Below, piece by piece: positions 1-13,140 of a stretch of 64,000 bases of DNA. The notes beneath the pieces are model-generated. The model was not told the DNA's origin and searched no databases. It saw only the letters and a list, made by a program, of their open reading frames with translations. Numbering within the stretch: the stretch's first letter is position 1; every line of letters starts with the position of its first letter. The stretch comes from Oscheius tipulae (taxonomy: Eukaryota > Nematoda > Chromadorea > Rhabditida > Rhabditidae), in assembly GCA_037178975.1 (NCBI GenBank), contig JASJZH010000001.1:62001-126000 (forward strand), read 5' to 3'. The translations under genes and the position numbers were made by a program.

Positions 1-214
1 GGGGCAGAAAGTCTGTGCTTGAACGTGAGCTTTGACCCAAAGGCATGGGAAGAGCAGTCTTTGACCGAGGGACACAGACAGATAGCAGGAGGGATACTAG
101 CTGACTGGTATTAAGACCAAAGACTAGACTGAGAGAACGGGACTATTGGAAGGCCGGATCAGAGAGACCGATTGCAAAGAGCAATCATTGGGGTCAAAGA
201 GCGTGAAGGAGGGC

Positions 215-310
215 AGAGAAAAAGAGAGACTGAGAGACAGAGATAAAGAGATAGAGAGACAGAGAGGCTAACAGACAGAGCGATAAAGAGACAAGAAAAC
301 ACGCGAGACA
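215..310. repeat. Degenerate GAGACAGA polypurine microsatellite
   Basis: This stretch is almost only A, G and C on the plus strand, with repeated GAGAGACAGAGA-like units. The same degenerate unit recurs through the whole window, including introns of several genes, on either strand. Confidence 0.8.
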
Positions 311-1849
311 GCGAGAGACATGAATCCATGGGATCCAGTGGAGACTGGGGTGGAGCCATACTCTCTCTAGAAGGAAACACGCAAACATGCTGTCTAGAAC
401 GCGAAGTCCGACCAGACACACAACAAGGACATAGACCTTTCAAAGTTACGAAGATCTCTGTCTTTTTATGTCACCGTCCGCTTCCACTCAAAACAAACGG
501 AAGTCGACAGAGATCACTGGCTAAAAATATAGAATTGAGGGTGGGGGAGAGGGAGGGCAATTTGCCCTCCCCCTCTGTCTGTCTCTCTCCGCAGCGAGAG
601 TCCTGTGATATTTTCGAAAGTGCGTCGAGTAAACAACATAATGGCGAAGGGGGGAGAGACGCTATTTCTCACAACAAGCGCAAAGATTGGGAAACATGGG
701 GCTGTCTCATGGGAGAGCGAGTCTATAAATAGGAGGCTGGGAGCGGAAGAACAGAAGAGCCAGGGTACAGTAATGGGTCAAAGTCAGGTCAGGAGTACAA
801 CGCAATGACTACAAAGACGGAGAGACTGTGATCTGGAAATGACAGATAGGATTGTATAGGACTAGGCTGGACGAGGGATATAGTACTCTAGATACAGAAA
901 AACAGATGGTTCGAACATGGTATAAGTCAAGAGACTTGTACGTCTCTTATTGTCACTCCATCTCTCTGCCTCTCTATGTTTCCGTGTCTCTCTATGTCTT
1001 TCTGTCTCTACTATAAAATTCAAGGGAGTAAAAAGAGACACAAAGACGCCTTTGTCCCTCCTGAACTTGATACTATTCGAAAGACAAAACAGTCAAGAGA
1101 CATGGACAGATCAGGACAGAGCAAAAACATGACAAACGATACAGACATGGCGTGAGAGCGAAAGAGCACAAGAGAGAGACAGAGATAAGACTCATGTTGC
1201 ACAAGGACACAAAACGACTGAAAGTCAAATACACAACACGTCACTTGTTCTGTCTATAGACGACGAAAATAGTGCACTTTGACATACGTAAATGTTGCCA
1301 AGTCTCTTGCCCGCCTCGAGCGGCTACGGTAGGTCAGAAATAACACTATAAACATCCGACTGTCTGAACTTTCAAAGACTACCCGCTCCATTCTCTCTCT
1401 TTGCCAAAATTGGTCAGAGGACCAGAGTCCAGCAAAATATTTTGTGAGGAACGCGGAATCGGGACAGCGAGAGATGTTTCCTGGAAAACAGTCCTACGGT
1501 AGAAAGACAAAATATAGGAGCGAAAGATTTTTTAACAGGAGACGGGGATCTCTCGAACCCTTTGGAAGGGAGTACAGATAGTCAACAGGAGCCTACAGTA
1601 ATCTATTATTTTCGCAGCATTTACAGTACGCGTTTGGGGTTAGAGTCATAGCTCAAACAAAAGGTGGTCTTGCTTCAATGGCGCAGTGCCAAGTGGCGCG
1701 GTGGAATGTCCACGAGATACGGGCTCGGATCTCGGAGGTGAATTTTTCTTGTTGGTTAGTTGTTCTTATTCGTTGGATATGGACGGTAGTCAAGAAATCT
1801 CTGTCTGGATCTACGAGAGATCAGTCAGGCTCATTAGAGGCTGATCCTC

Positions 1850-1872
1850 GAGAGAGAGAGAGAGAGAGAGAG
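1850..1872. repeat. (GA)n microsatellite
   Basis: An uninterrupted GA dinucleotide run of about 23 bases. Comparable runs occur at about 14370-14393, 32516-32536 and 54206-54231. Confidence 0.9.
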
Positions 1873-4800
1873 CGCAGCTGACTAACATCCCTCCAGGAAT
1901 AAGTCCAGATATCATATTACCGTAATCACACGTAAGAGACAGGAGGGGGAAGCCCTCTGCCAAACACCATGAGGTATTAATAGTGAGAGAGCACGTGCAG
2001 AGCGAAAGATTACAGTACTCTTCGTGCTGCAAGGGGGAAGCCCTTTAGGGAGAGAGAAGGGATCAAAGAACGGCAGCTGACCAAAGACCACGAGATTCCT
2101 TCGGTCTTTGGGAAGAAATCCTAAAAATGACTGGGGCCTACACCCGTCCCATGAGCTATGAGCTTTGGTGCGCATCATACGCAATTATGTGCAGCAGGCT
2201 CTACGAGTGAGAGAGCGGGGAAGGCGGAAAACAAACAAAGTCGCGCAGAGAGAGACGAGTCTGCTTTTCCGGGAGGGGTCTTTTGCACTTCATGAGATGG
2301 TGGTTGGTATTTCGAAAGAGATCTTTCGGTAGGATCGCTCGTACGCTGTCGGTGAAAGAGTCAACAGTTGCTGGACTGTTACGATAAGAACAACTCAGAG
2401 TTTTGAAAAGGCCCGATAGATAACAAACAGTCTGATGCACCATGTTTTTACGAGCATTTTGACGCCAAAACAGTGAGGAACTGTTTCAAGAACAGTCTGA
2501 CTAACGCTAAAAAGGAGCAACAAGACTGTTGACTGGCTGACAAACCAAAAGAGCAGGAAGCTTTGCCTCGATAATGTAATGGTGTAATGTGAATACAAAT
2601 CTACAGATGGAAGATTCGAGTCCGGTACCGCTTTCCTTCAATGGAAACTGGTCCAGACTTTTAGAAAAAAAGTGTTCAAGATCTTTTAAACAAGACCTTC
2701 AAAGGTCAAAAAGAGTGTTATTGCCGGTCAAAAAATAGAAGTTAGGAACTGTACACACCGCTGACTACATTGCACAAGGGAGAGAGGGTGTGTGGGGGGC
2801 GGGAGCAGAGAGAAACAGTTCAAAGGCGAAGGTCACAGGACTTTGACAAACAATCACGTCGAGGCGAAAGAGAAGCAAAAATACGGGGCAAAGTCTTGCA
2901 GAAGGGATCAAAAAGTCACGGACACTGTCTGTCTCTTAGTCTCTCCGTCTCTCTGTTGCACTCTGTCTCTCGCAGTCTCTCAATATCTGTCTTTGTGGCT
3001 CTGTCAGGTACTGATCTTTTACTGGACTCTAATTTCAAGCGTCTACTCCTCCTCTTTTTTTTATAAGGCCGGTCACAGTGACTCACAGAAGTGTTCAAGT
3101 CCTCTGAGCATTTGACTCAACCAGCATCAGTGATCATGATAGCCCCCAGCCCGAAAACAGAAGTCTATCGATTAGGGTCAGTTACCTCAATAGGGCCAGA
3201 ACGACAGATCCATGTCCTTTGATCTGTATCTCTTCCCCTTGACCGAAGACCGGGTTGACGAGATTTGATGAACTCTGAGGAGTGACTTTTTCTCTTCACT
3301 CACTCTCTCTCTCCTTACGGGACCACTGATCTTTTTTGCAGAGAGACCAGTAAAGGAGTCTCGTTGAGCGGCTTGGAGACCAAAAAGGGTGGCTCAATTG
3401 GAGAATAAAGTTTTGCAAAAGGGGACTACTGGCTCAACTGTTATATAGTAATTTTATGACCGCTAAGGGCAGAGAGACTGAGAGACAGAGCGGGACATAG
3501 ATATTATTTCCGCGATCATGAGGGGTCGAGACAGATACAGAGCCTATAATCTATTTTGAGCTCCCCTAGACTACCGTACCATTTCGAAAACAGTGGTCTT
3601 TGAAAGTTCATAGCTACGATATGATGCAGATTTGCAAGGGGAGCTGATCTCCCGGCCTAGGTCAATCACCGCCTATCCACACTTTTTCCTTTAAAAATCT
3701 GTTATCAGACAAGGAGAGAGACATATTAAGCAAATCATAGACCGCGCGGACGCATATGGGATTGAAAGCGAGAAGATCCGTAAACAGCTAGGAATCCAGA
3801 GACTAATGAAGCCCCGGCTGTATGTAAATAGGCGAATAGTGCGCCAAAGTTCAAGCTGGAAATTTTTGTTTTCAACACATATCCTTTTGAATGCCACCCA
3901 AAGCCACAGACAGCCACACAAAAAAACAGGAGATCGAAAATTGTTTGTCTGAAGTGGGTTGTGTACATGTACATGTACGTGAACAGAGGGGGAAAATATA
4001 CACTGGTGCTCTATTTTTGGGGCGAGACAGCGTATCGTAAGTGCACGGATCATAAAATTCTACCTATTTTTTTACCATTAACAACGTATTTTACAGTTGC
4101 AATGTTTTACAAAGCTATAGAGCGCATCGAATACTGTAACTTTGCGAAGAATATCTAAGCTGGAAAATGCTGTTTTCCACACGCAAAAAGCTCTCAGAAA
4201 GTATACAATTTAGCCAAGCAAATCTGCAAAAGATTTTAAGTACAACACAACAATGGTGCGTGGATTTTCAAGCATGGCCTAGTGACTAGCATCTTGGCTT
4301 ACAAATTTGAAGCCAGTGGCTCGGTTCCCAGAAGAGAGAAGAAGAACACGCTTTGAAACGTCCTAAAAGTACGGAGAGAAATGCGTTTCGTCACGTAAAC
4401 AAACAGACGAGCGACACGTAATGTTATGAAACGTGTTGCGTGTGTGTGAGAGAGACAGTCATAGGAGAGAAAGAGACAGAATCGGGTTCTGGTTCTTTCC
4501 ACTAGACACTCCAGCATCACGGCCCCCGTATAGAGTTAGATACGAGAGAGAGGAAGTAGATCGATCAAGAGTCGTAATGGCCCGAGAGCCCAGAGAGTAG
4601 TGGGCAGACGGCTGGCTAGTCGGGAGAGGGAGAGAGTGGCAGCGCAACGCAAGGGGGTCGGGAGTGAGAGACAGCCCGTTCTTTGCTCTCTTGGCCGAAA
4701 CGAGAGCGCGATGAGAGAGATGGGGGTCTGCCACGCCCCGCCCAGTTCTCTCGACCAGCCCGACCGATGCAAACTGATCTCTGTTGCCAGTTGCTCTTGG

Positions 4801-6860
4801 AAAGAAAGAGAGAGGTCTCCAGCACAGAGACTACCAAATGCGGAGAACTTGATGGGCGGAGCGCGCTCTGATTCTCAATTGTTGATTCATGACCCCGGGA
4901 GAAAGAACTAGTCTCTCTCTCTGTCGCGGGTGCGACGATCTCTGTTGTCAGTCCTCCACCTCTCTCAACTAACACGAAACTAACACGTAAACAAGGATCT
5001 TGAAAGTGCAGGAAAACAGAAGAAAGATGGAAAGAGGGAGGCTAAGAATCAAATGATCACACAGAGACAGAGAGACGGGTCAGATTTGATCCCCGTGCTG
5101 GCAAAGCTTCCCTTAAATGATCTTAAACGAGGTCTAGAACTTTTTCAATACCCCACATAACTTTTTTTCTCCAAAGACCGAGGTTATCCGGAACTCTTAT
5201 CAAATACCTGACCCGGACAAGTCACCTGACCAATAGTTCTGTGCTTCCGAACTTCGAACTTCAGCCTCTCTTTCCCGAAAAGTCATCTGAACCATAGGGA
5301 CCACGGCTTACTGTATTCGTGCAAAAGTATAGCAGAAGGAAAGGTTCAGTGATCGATCAACGATACGCGGGTAGAGAGATAGGCAAGGAGCACAAGACAC
5401 AGAGTGATCTAGCGGAACCAGAAAAACCTTGTTATCACTCGAAAAAGACTAAAGTATAGAGGGGATGGTGGAGTCACAGTTCTGGACAGTAAGTTAAAAG
5501 CTCCGAAGACGGTATGAGTCAAGGAGGTGGTCAGCCGACAGGTACAGCCACAGTTTTGATATTTGGTCGGGAGAGAGTATGAGTCAAGGAGACTGTCTAC
5601 CGTTTCTCCTCGTCCGACCAGAAGCCGAAATAGCCTACTGTAATCCAAGACCACTCTTCATTGAGTGAAGGAGTGAACTGGAGAGAAAAAAACATTTAAA
5701 TCCAGGATTAGACTATCTAAGTAGCTTGTAGGCTACAGTTTGTACAACTGCAATGGTCCTTAAATTCAGTAGTGGATAAGTTTTTATATGGGTTGTTTAC
5801 AGGCACCAGGTTCGGATTCAAAGAGTTGACCTCCTTTGAAATTTCAGGATACAAAAAGTACCCTTGACAAAAGTATCCAACAAAAAGTAAAGCAGACAGC
5901 AATGGGGCCAAAGGCGGAAGAATGGGCCGGCTTTTGGCAGAGAGAGAGAGTGGGAGGGGCGACCGGCCAGTCGGGCTGTGAACGAAAGATCGCCACCTAA
6001 AGATGGTGTGGGAGACTCTTCTCTCAGTCCTCTGTGCGCGCGCGAACTGTCTGATCAACAGCAAACAATGCCTGTTTTAGGGGGGACATCGTAAGACTCA
6101 CGAATGAGCGCCCGCACCGAGGGGAAGAAACAGACCCGACCAGCCTCTAGATAGGACGATAGAAGAAAGAGACAGAGAGACATAAATTCTGGACAGTGTT
6201 CTCCTATAAATAGTAGTAACAGTAGGTATGCTCTCATGCCAGACTTTATCTAGCCGATCACTGTTGGAATTGAAGGAATTCTAGAGGCTCTGTTCTTTTA
6301 GCTTTTACTGTCTATCAGTAAGAGTCGTGGACAAAACTAATTATCTCTTTTGTATCTGCCTACAGTAATCCAGACGGGCACCAATCCCATATATTCCTCA
6401 AAATAGTCGTCTAATCAAGGAGACAGTTTTCAAAAATGAGTTTGTGACTGTTCAAGAACACCTACGGACAAACAACCCAGATCTCTGAAAGGATATTTCA
6501 ATTAATATGATTTCTGTACGAGTCTGAACTGAAGAGCTGTTCAGTTCCTGAGAATCTCTGTGCTCTCTACACAGCATAGCGGATTATTCCGCCCTTTGCG
6601 TCACTTCCTCCGAAAGTTTGTGCCTATGAGATATTAGCGAGAAGGAGCCGTTCTTTGCTCTTGTTTTTGGCCTAATCGCATTTCTGAGTCACTGTGACCT
6701 TGTAAGGAAATACGACAACTGGGAGTAGTCAAAATGGAGTCTGATCCTCGTCAAACATACTCTTACTCTTTAGCTTCACTCTTTCTTTGCACAGGGCGGG
6801 TGATGAGACGTGTTTGCAACAGAAAGCACAAATCGGAGGCTGACTGTGCAAAAACCTGAT

Positions 6861-6927
6861 GCCCAGGACCCGAACCATCGCCCTCTGTGATTGTAGGCAG
6901 ACGCTTTAACCACTGAAATATCAGAGC
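6861..6927 (-). repeat. tRNA-like relic (tRNA pseudogene or tRNA-derived SINE head)
   Basis: Read on the minus strand it has a D-arm/A-box-like part (CAGTGGTTAAAGCG) and, about 30 bases on, a T-arm/B-box-like part (GGTTCGGGTCC). The acceptor stem pairs over only about four bases and the anticodon stem is poor, so I do not call a functional tRNA. Confidence 0.45.
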
Positions 6928-7266
6928 GAAAATATCGGCGACCTTGTTAAGAGCAGACATTCTGCCGTGTGCAAACCCGATTCTTGTCCTGTGAGCAGGG
7001 CTCAGAGGGCAGTTGTAATGAGAGGAAGTGCAACTGCTCTGTCACTCCCACACGACTATATAGCTGATCTTTGAAAGAGGTAAGATTCAGGTTAAAATCT
7101 CGCAGAGAGACGAAGAGACAAAAGACAGAGAGACAGGGACAGAGACAGAGACAGAGAAAAAGAGACAAACTTTCTAGGCCAGAGACTGTGGGGATGAGAA
7201 GACACAAACACGGTTCTTGATTGGCTATCACACAACCGGTTCGTTGTACGGTTTGTATAAAAGTCT

Positions 7267-7617
7267 TTGTACCCATTCGGTCTCGTCCGACCAGATACCG
7301 TAATCGGGGCGAGGGTGTTGCTCTCTGTCCAAGACAAAATGCACCCCTTCTTGCAAAAAGAATTCCTTGGAGATAAGGGACCAACATTCAAGCGTCTTTT
7401 GGATGAACACAAAAAGCCAGCCAGAGAGCGACTAAAGTTCATGAGCGTCCGAGACCCTCGCATGATGAGCACGGGCACGGAAGTGAGCCAGCCCCAAAGA
7501 GATGGATTTTGCATGGCTGATTGGGCGGCCGCGCGAGTTCTGTATAGCTTGACTTTGGAAAGGACTCCACAGCTAGACACCATTGTTGTTTTATGCAACC
7601 TGCTGGGAAAAAACTAG
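7267..7617 (+). CDS. Unrecognised 116-codon ORF, doubtful gene
   Basis: I do not recognise this frame. It is the most protein-like ORF of the first 14 kb: mixed composition, no microsatellite, charged and amphipathic (for example LQKEFLGDKGPTFKRLLDEH). It has no transmembrane segment or known motif. Its last 50 bases recur in degenerate form at 8188-8240, which suggests part of a repeat family. I saw no clear flanking splice signals or poly(A) signal, and it may be chance. Confidence 0.2.
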   Translation: MYPFGLVRPDTVIGARVLLSVQDKMHPFLQKEFLGDKGPTFKRLLDEHKKPARERLKFMSVRDPRMMSTGTEVSQPQRDGFCMADWAAARVLYSLTLERTPQLDTIVVLCNLLGKN

Positions 7618-10000
7618 ACTAGACTTTTGTGACCAATAGATCAGTTCTCTTGCAGCACCGCCGGAACAGAGGACCAGAAGGCGAGCGACCAGTGCGTTCT
7701 CATTCTCTGACAAACAGGCACGCATGACACAAAAGCGAACACGTGAATTGTCTACGAGAGTGCAGAGAGAGCAGCGAAGCTACATACAATAGGGAAGAGC
7801 TCGGGCCAAAAAGTACGGGAAATACAGTACTAGAACTATTTTGAGACTAGGGGGAGGATGCTTTTAACGTGGATTGGTCAACATTCTTTCAACCAGATCA
7901 GTCACAGAGTACTTCTGTAATCTAGCAGTTCGGAATCCGCATTTGACGTTAGTCTTTCCTTGCCATTGTTGTAAACATATTAGAGAGAGAGAGAGACATT
8001 GAGTTGCCACTACGGAGGAAAGACAAATCTCCGCAGCCGAATCTCTGCATCCTAATTGGGTTATAGTGCACTTTTGAACTTTTATGTGTACTCAATTTCT
8101 ATAATGCGAGGTTTTCAGTTTTCGGGGATTTCTGGAAGACAACCTCGTCTCAAGTTCATGTCTTCTAGTCTCTAGCTTGACGTCGTTGACTCCACTGTTA
8201 GACAGCATTGTTGTGTTCCGCAACTTGCTGTGTCGAAACTGATCCCTCGTCCGGTTTTAAGATCTCAAATTTTGCGAAAACAGGAGGGTCGGTGAAAAAG
8301 GCTATGGACGGGGGATCTGGAGCAAAACTAAACATTGCTCTCGCCTCGCGCATATCCGATCCCTGACATCATTATTGCATTATGAACAGGTGAGAAGAGG
8401 AAGTCGTTACATTCCGGGCTAATTCGGTGAAAGGTACAAAAACCCTGCGCTCTACTTTGGAAACATTATCGTTTTCCGAGCTCGTACGGGGATGAGACAG
8501 CTGATCAAGGATAAATATAGCAGAGCTTGTGATCCTAATGAACTTTTAGTCATTTCCGCTTAGCTAAATTAGAAAGATACTAAGTTTTAGCCTATCTTCT
8601 ATCATGCACCCCAAAAATTTAAGACTCTACAACTGCTTCCATTCTCAAAAAAAGAAATCCTATACGGACTGATCTCTTGTCTAACAACCTTGTTTTCATG
8701 ACTATTATATAGTGTCTTTCCCGACTGCAGCTGAATTGGCTTTTAGATTGAAAGGCCACGAATACACCTGGCCGTATTCGATCTTTGGAGCCGACTCTTC
8801 AGACTCACTGAGAAAAATCCGGCCTAGGCACAATGTTTGTACTCAGGATTTGATTTGTGCAACTGTTGATTTTTGTCCTGTTCTTCTCGAGACCAGCCCG
8901 TATCGAGTTAATGTTGTTTATGTGGATCCGCGGGACATTTTCGATCTCTGATGCAGTTTTAAACATTTTTCTTTTACGTGACAAGTGAAAGAGATACAAG
9001 AATGTAGGCTCCAGAGAGCCTCTCTCTTATCAGCGGTCTTTTACCCCGAGCTTAGGAAGTCATGATATCAGAAGACACAGTGGTCGCATTGAACGTTGTA
9101 CAGAGGCAACGAAAGTCAGAATTCCGGAAAAATGTTTTGAAGACACAAGACTCCCTTCCTGTCTAGGATGTGGCTACAACAAGTTACGGAGAACGACACT
9201 ACTGTTTTAACTGGCGACTCTGTAGCGGCGAAAATCTCTTGAAGCAAGACGGTAAACAGTTCTTTTACTCCTCCTTTTTTTAGAGTCAAAGAATCATCCT
9301 GTTATTGTTAGCCACGGCGCAGAAAGTCCATGAGAGGATAGGCTGGCCTTTCGCGCAGAGAGATAGCCAAGATTCCTGTCTCTTTCCAAGTTTCATAATT
9401 GACCATCTTCAAACGCGAACCCTCCGTGTTTATAGTCTGATTGCGCCCGAAGACAGAGTTTGTGGACCTGTACACAATAAGTTGGGGAGCCGATAGTGTC
9501 TTTTATTCTATGAAGATAAGAAAGTATAGGAATGGATTGACAGACTAAGCTTGGATAGACCAAAAGAATGCAACCTTATGATCTCGATGAAGAGTACAAA
9601 AGATGTTCGTCTCTGAGAATGACCTCTCTCATGAGATCTTCATTTCTACAAATAAATATGACCGGACCTTGAAATCAGTCCTCGCGCTCCGAAAGATTCT
9701 CGAGAGCGGAATTTCACCTTGGAAGTACACCTTCGATCCATATCTATCCCTGTTTTTTCAGCCCGGTTAAAACACAAAACACACGGTTTTTGTACAGTAG
9801 AATGAAGCCTTGAACAATGGTGGTCATGATAAATGATGGTCATTCTTACACTCTTTAGGGGCCAGCGCGCAAAGATTCGCAGCAACAGTAAACATTTGAT
9901 CTGCATCTATACTGGAAGAGGGGACAGGGATCAAGAGACCAAGTCGGGGAAGTGTCCAGAACCGAAGATGAAACGTTACTGTCTACGTTGTACCACTGCC

Positions 10001-10034
10001 TCGATAGTTAGGCAGCTTCGATAGTTAGGCAGCT
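10001..10034. repeat. 17-bp perfect tandem duplication
   Basis: The unit tcgatagttaggcagct occurs twice in direct succession without mismatch. It lies 20 bases before a 16-base perfect palindrome (10052-10067). Confidence 0.9.
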
Positions 10035-10553
10035 GTGTCGTTCTCCGGAGAGGTTGTGGCCACAACCTTCATATTGAAAAATCATAACTGTGACTGCCTG
10101 ACTAGTCTATTGACAGCTCCAAAAGCAATAAATGAAACTTAATCTTGCCCAGACCGTTTATACCATCCCGTGATGATTAGACTTTCGGTCCTGGGTCTCA
10201 CAGATAGAGGGACACAATGTTCTGAACAAGAGTCATCGACTAGAGAGTACAAATACCGGAGCGGTGAACCTATTGAACTTCGCCCACTCACACAGTCAAA
10301 CTCTTCGCGTTTCGAGGACTGTAGAGTGACCGCCAGAGCGCGCAGCGGCGGATGTCCTTCTCTCTCATATTCCGGCACATTTTAGCACAGTCGGGTTCAA
10401 AGATCAGACCGGAAAATGGAGAACCGAAAGAGCGGAGGAGGATGATGTAAGAGGCGAGATGGGCGAGCTTTGTTTGCACATTTTGCAGCCACAGCCCCGA
10501 ATTGTGACTTTCACGTGGAGACGGAAACCTATAGCTTGATCCTGTTTTTACAG

Positions 10554-10603
10554 TTCCACTTATAGTTTGCTACTTTTGGGCAAGTAGCATACTATAAGTG
10601 GAA
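10554..10603. repeat. Hairpin with 22-bp arms
   Basis: Arms 10554-10575 and 10582-10603 are complementary except for one position, around a 6-base loop (ttgggc). It could be a small foldback element or a structured RNA. Polypurine repeat starts just after it. Confidence 0.85.
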
Positions 10604-13008
10604 TTCTGGACAGACAGACAGAAGGGCAGAGAGAGAGACAGAAATACAGAGAGACATAGAGAGATAGAAATTAAAAGGCAGTTCCTGTCAAAACTGACTC
10701 ATCAACATATCCAGTTCCTCTCATCCACCAGCTACCGTAATCCATTCTATGACAAGATTTGATACCACCAGATATACAGAGCAATTGACAAAAACCGTCT
10801 GTATTCCTGACAGACACTTCCAGGGGATGATTTTTTGACCCCAGAAATTGTTTTGCATGACTCTCGATCGCAGCCGGCCGAGTGAAGAATGCAACCATTG
10901 CCACGTATAGGGGCGAAAGAGACCAAACTGATCATTGTTGCTGCTGTAGCCCATTTCGAAACGAAGCGGAAGTGTTGTGAAGGAACACATTATTAATGCA
11001 GTCCCTGTGGTGGTCGCTGATCAACGAACAGAAAGTACGTTCGTCTCAAAGATAATAGTTTATCTTCATTTCTGAATAAAGAGTTGGGAAGAAAGGACAT
11101 GAATGTTTTGTGGCCACAACAATGGACGAATACCGACAAGGCTGTCGAACTATCGCAGATGTGGTCACCAGACTTTGCGGAGACTGTCTAACTGTAACTG
11201 TGGTGTCAGTTGGTGAAGCAGTATCTAGACAATGACACTGCTGTCTAACTGTTGAGACAGATCCATCTCATGAGCCCAGATGTTGCAGAGGCTTCTTTGC
11301 AAGATCCTCACTCTAATTTTAACAATTCGCGAGCGAGTTCCGGCTTCCAGAAGCGATCTCTGTCCCGAAAGGATGCAGACTTGTTTACCCTCAGTTCTCT
11401 CCATCTCTGTTTTTTTCTCGAATTGTTTGGTCGGCCGATTGAGAAGCTATTTCGACAACAAGAAACAGAAATAGGGTAATAGCTGGCGATCTATTATGAC
11501 ACTAATTCTGTACCAACGGCTTTTACTTCCTGGTCGCTGACATTCTGCCTCTCGCGTAGAATGAAGATCACAGCGGAATCGAGACGCGGAGGGAAGCCCC
11601 GAGGCTAAAGGCCAATTGCCAGAGAGGAACTCGGCTGGAAAAATAGGGGAAGGCAAGACGAGGAAGCTTGAAGCCAGCGACTTTCTTGAACTGGGTTCAA
11701 AGAGCTGTGAGGGCATGAGCTAAGAACAGTTTGCTATCAGGAGGAAGTAGACAAGAGCGGGAATGACAAGCCAATCAGGATCTAAAATCTTTGACGATCA
11801 GCCCGTAAAAATAATATGTGCAAAACGACCAGAATGTCAAGGTTGTGGCGACAACAAATCTTGGAAAAAACATACTGTTAAATTGTCGAGGCTGCGGCCA
11901 CAACAAGGTCCATTGGAAAAACTCAAAATGGTTATGAATAAGGTAAGCTGTAAACCTGATCTTAGAACTTCGGTTCTATTCTACTCTTCCAATAAAAAGT
12001 CACACGAATCCTATTGTTTCGAAATTCCCTGTTTATTCAGCTCATCTTCTTGTTGCCAAAACATTGCGCGTCTATTCTGAGCCCGATTTGATCAAAGGTG
12101 CCAAAACCAAAGGGACAGAGCGAACCAGTACAACATCATTTTTTCCTTGTCTGAAATTTGACTACTGATGCTGGTGTCTTTTCCCAAAAGAAAACCACGC
12201 CTCGTCCACCTCCCGGATTCCTCGTCGGATGACAGAGACGGAAGAAAGACGAAACAGCCCAGACCCCCCCCCCTTGTGACTTTCGGTTTTGCGCCTTAGA
12301 CTCTTCGCTCGACTGGAAAACTGGGTTGACTGCCCTTTTGCGGACTCGGAACGCGCGCGGCAGCACTCTGATGGGAGAGACGTTTGTAGAGAGAGGGATC
12401 AACTGTACAGGGAACAAAATATCAACAGTGAACTTTTGATCTTCTGTGGCCAGAAAGTGTTCCGTTCGGTTGGGACCAATGGAACACCTTCAAATATGTC
12501 CGATTCTACTAAAAAATGCACAGATTTTAAACCAAAACTTTTTGGAAATGTCCTCATTTATTATTCAGACTCCATCAGTCTGCGTGTCACTGTCCATCTG
12601 TCTCTCTGTCTATCGGTTACTTTCATCGCTACAGCTACTGGGTGTGGTATCCTTCTCCGAGGTCGTCTCTCATCTTTTTCAGACAGTCGAAACGAACAGA
12701 TTCCGCTGCTAGGCCATGAGCGTGTTTACCAGCTTGATCACTGGTCTTTTGGTGGACAATCTCATTCACAGACACACCATGAATGTGTTTGTTCGCTTTT
12801 GAAGAGTGTCACAGACAGAGTCGGGATCGAGAGATCCCGAAAAGGGGGACACAAGAATTCTCAAAATATGCTCTTAGACTAGTTCACATCGTTCACAAGG
12901 TATACTGTAGGCCAATCCAGTCCAAAATGCTCAAAAGTTTGTATGTGTGTGTGCGTGGGTGTCTGAAGTCTGTCTACAAGCTTTGTGACAGCAATTACTC
13001 TTCGTGAG

Positions 13009-13140
13009 TCAAGCCAAATTGAGTCAGTTTGGTAGTAGCGGGTTTGGAAAAATGTTGCTCCTATCACGGTAGCTTGATTGGAACAGCATCTACCTGTCAC
13101 GAGCCCCAACGGGGCATCAGCCAAACTTGTTTCGAAAAAT
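13009..13140. repeat. Relic related to Helitron-flanking sequence
   Basis: This stretch shares GTTGCTCCTrTCACGGTA with 20523-20540, AGTCAAGCCAAATyGAGT with about 14641-14658, and a CCCC..GGGG hairpin followed by AGCC(A/T)AACTTGTT with 20341-20367. The three places look like diverged copies of one terminal or non-autonomous element. Confidence 0.5.

Larger units (their letters stand above)
1..7266. other. Gene-poor region rich in polypurine repeats
   Basis: I see no protein-coding gene here. All open frames are short, lack recognisable domains and often read through GA/GACAGA repeats, giving Arg/Glu or Ser/Leu runs. The DNA contains several polypurine or polypyrimidine blocks (about 215-310, 950-1010, 2920-3000, 4440-4480, 7105-7165) and one tRNA-like relic (listed separately). 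A distant spliced exon without homology clues could have escaped me. Confidence 0.5.

Noticed and set aside
8712..8951. 79-codon ORF starting MSFPTAAELAFRLKG as a small gene
   Set aside because: Starts with a non-ATG codon and has no recognisable family, no acceptor of worm type and no poly(A) signal nearby.
12289..12882. 197-codon plus-strand ORF in the gene-poor left part
   Set aside because: No domain, patchy composition, several alternative frames open over the same DNA and no splice or poly(A) context. Chance is the simpler explanation.
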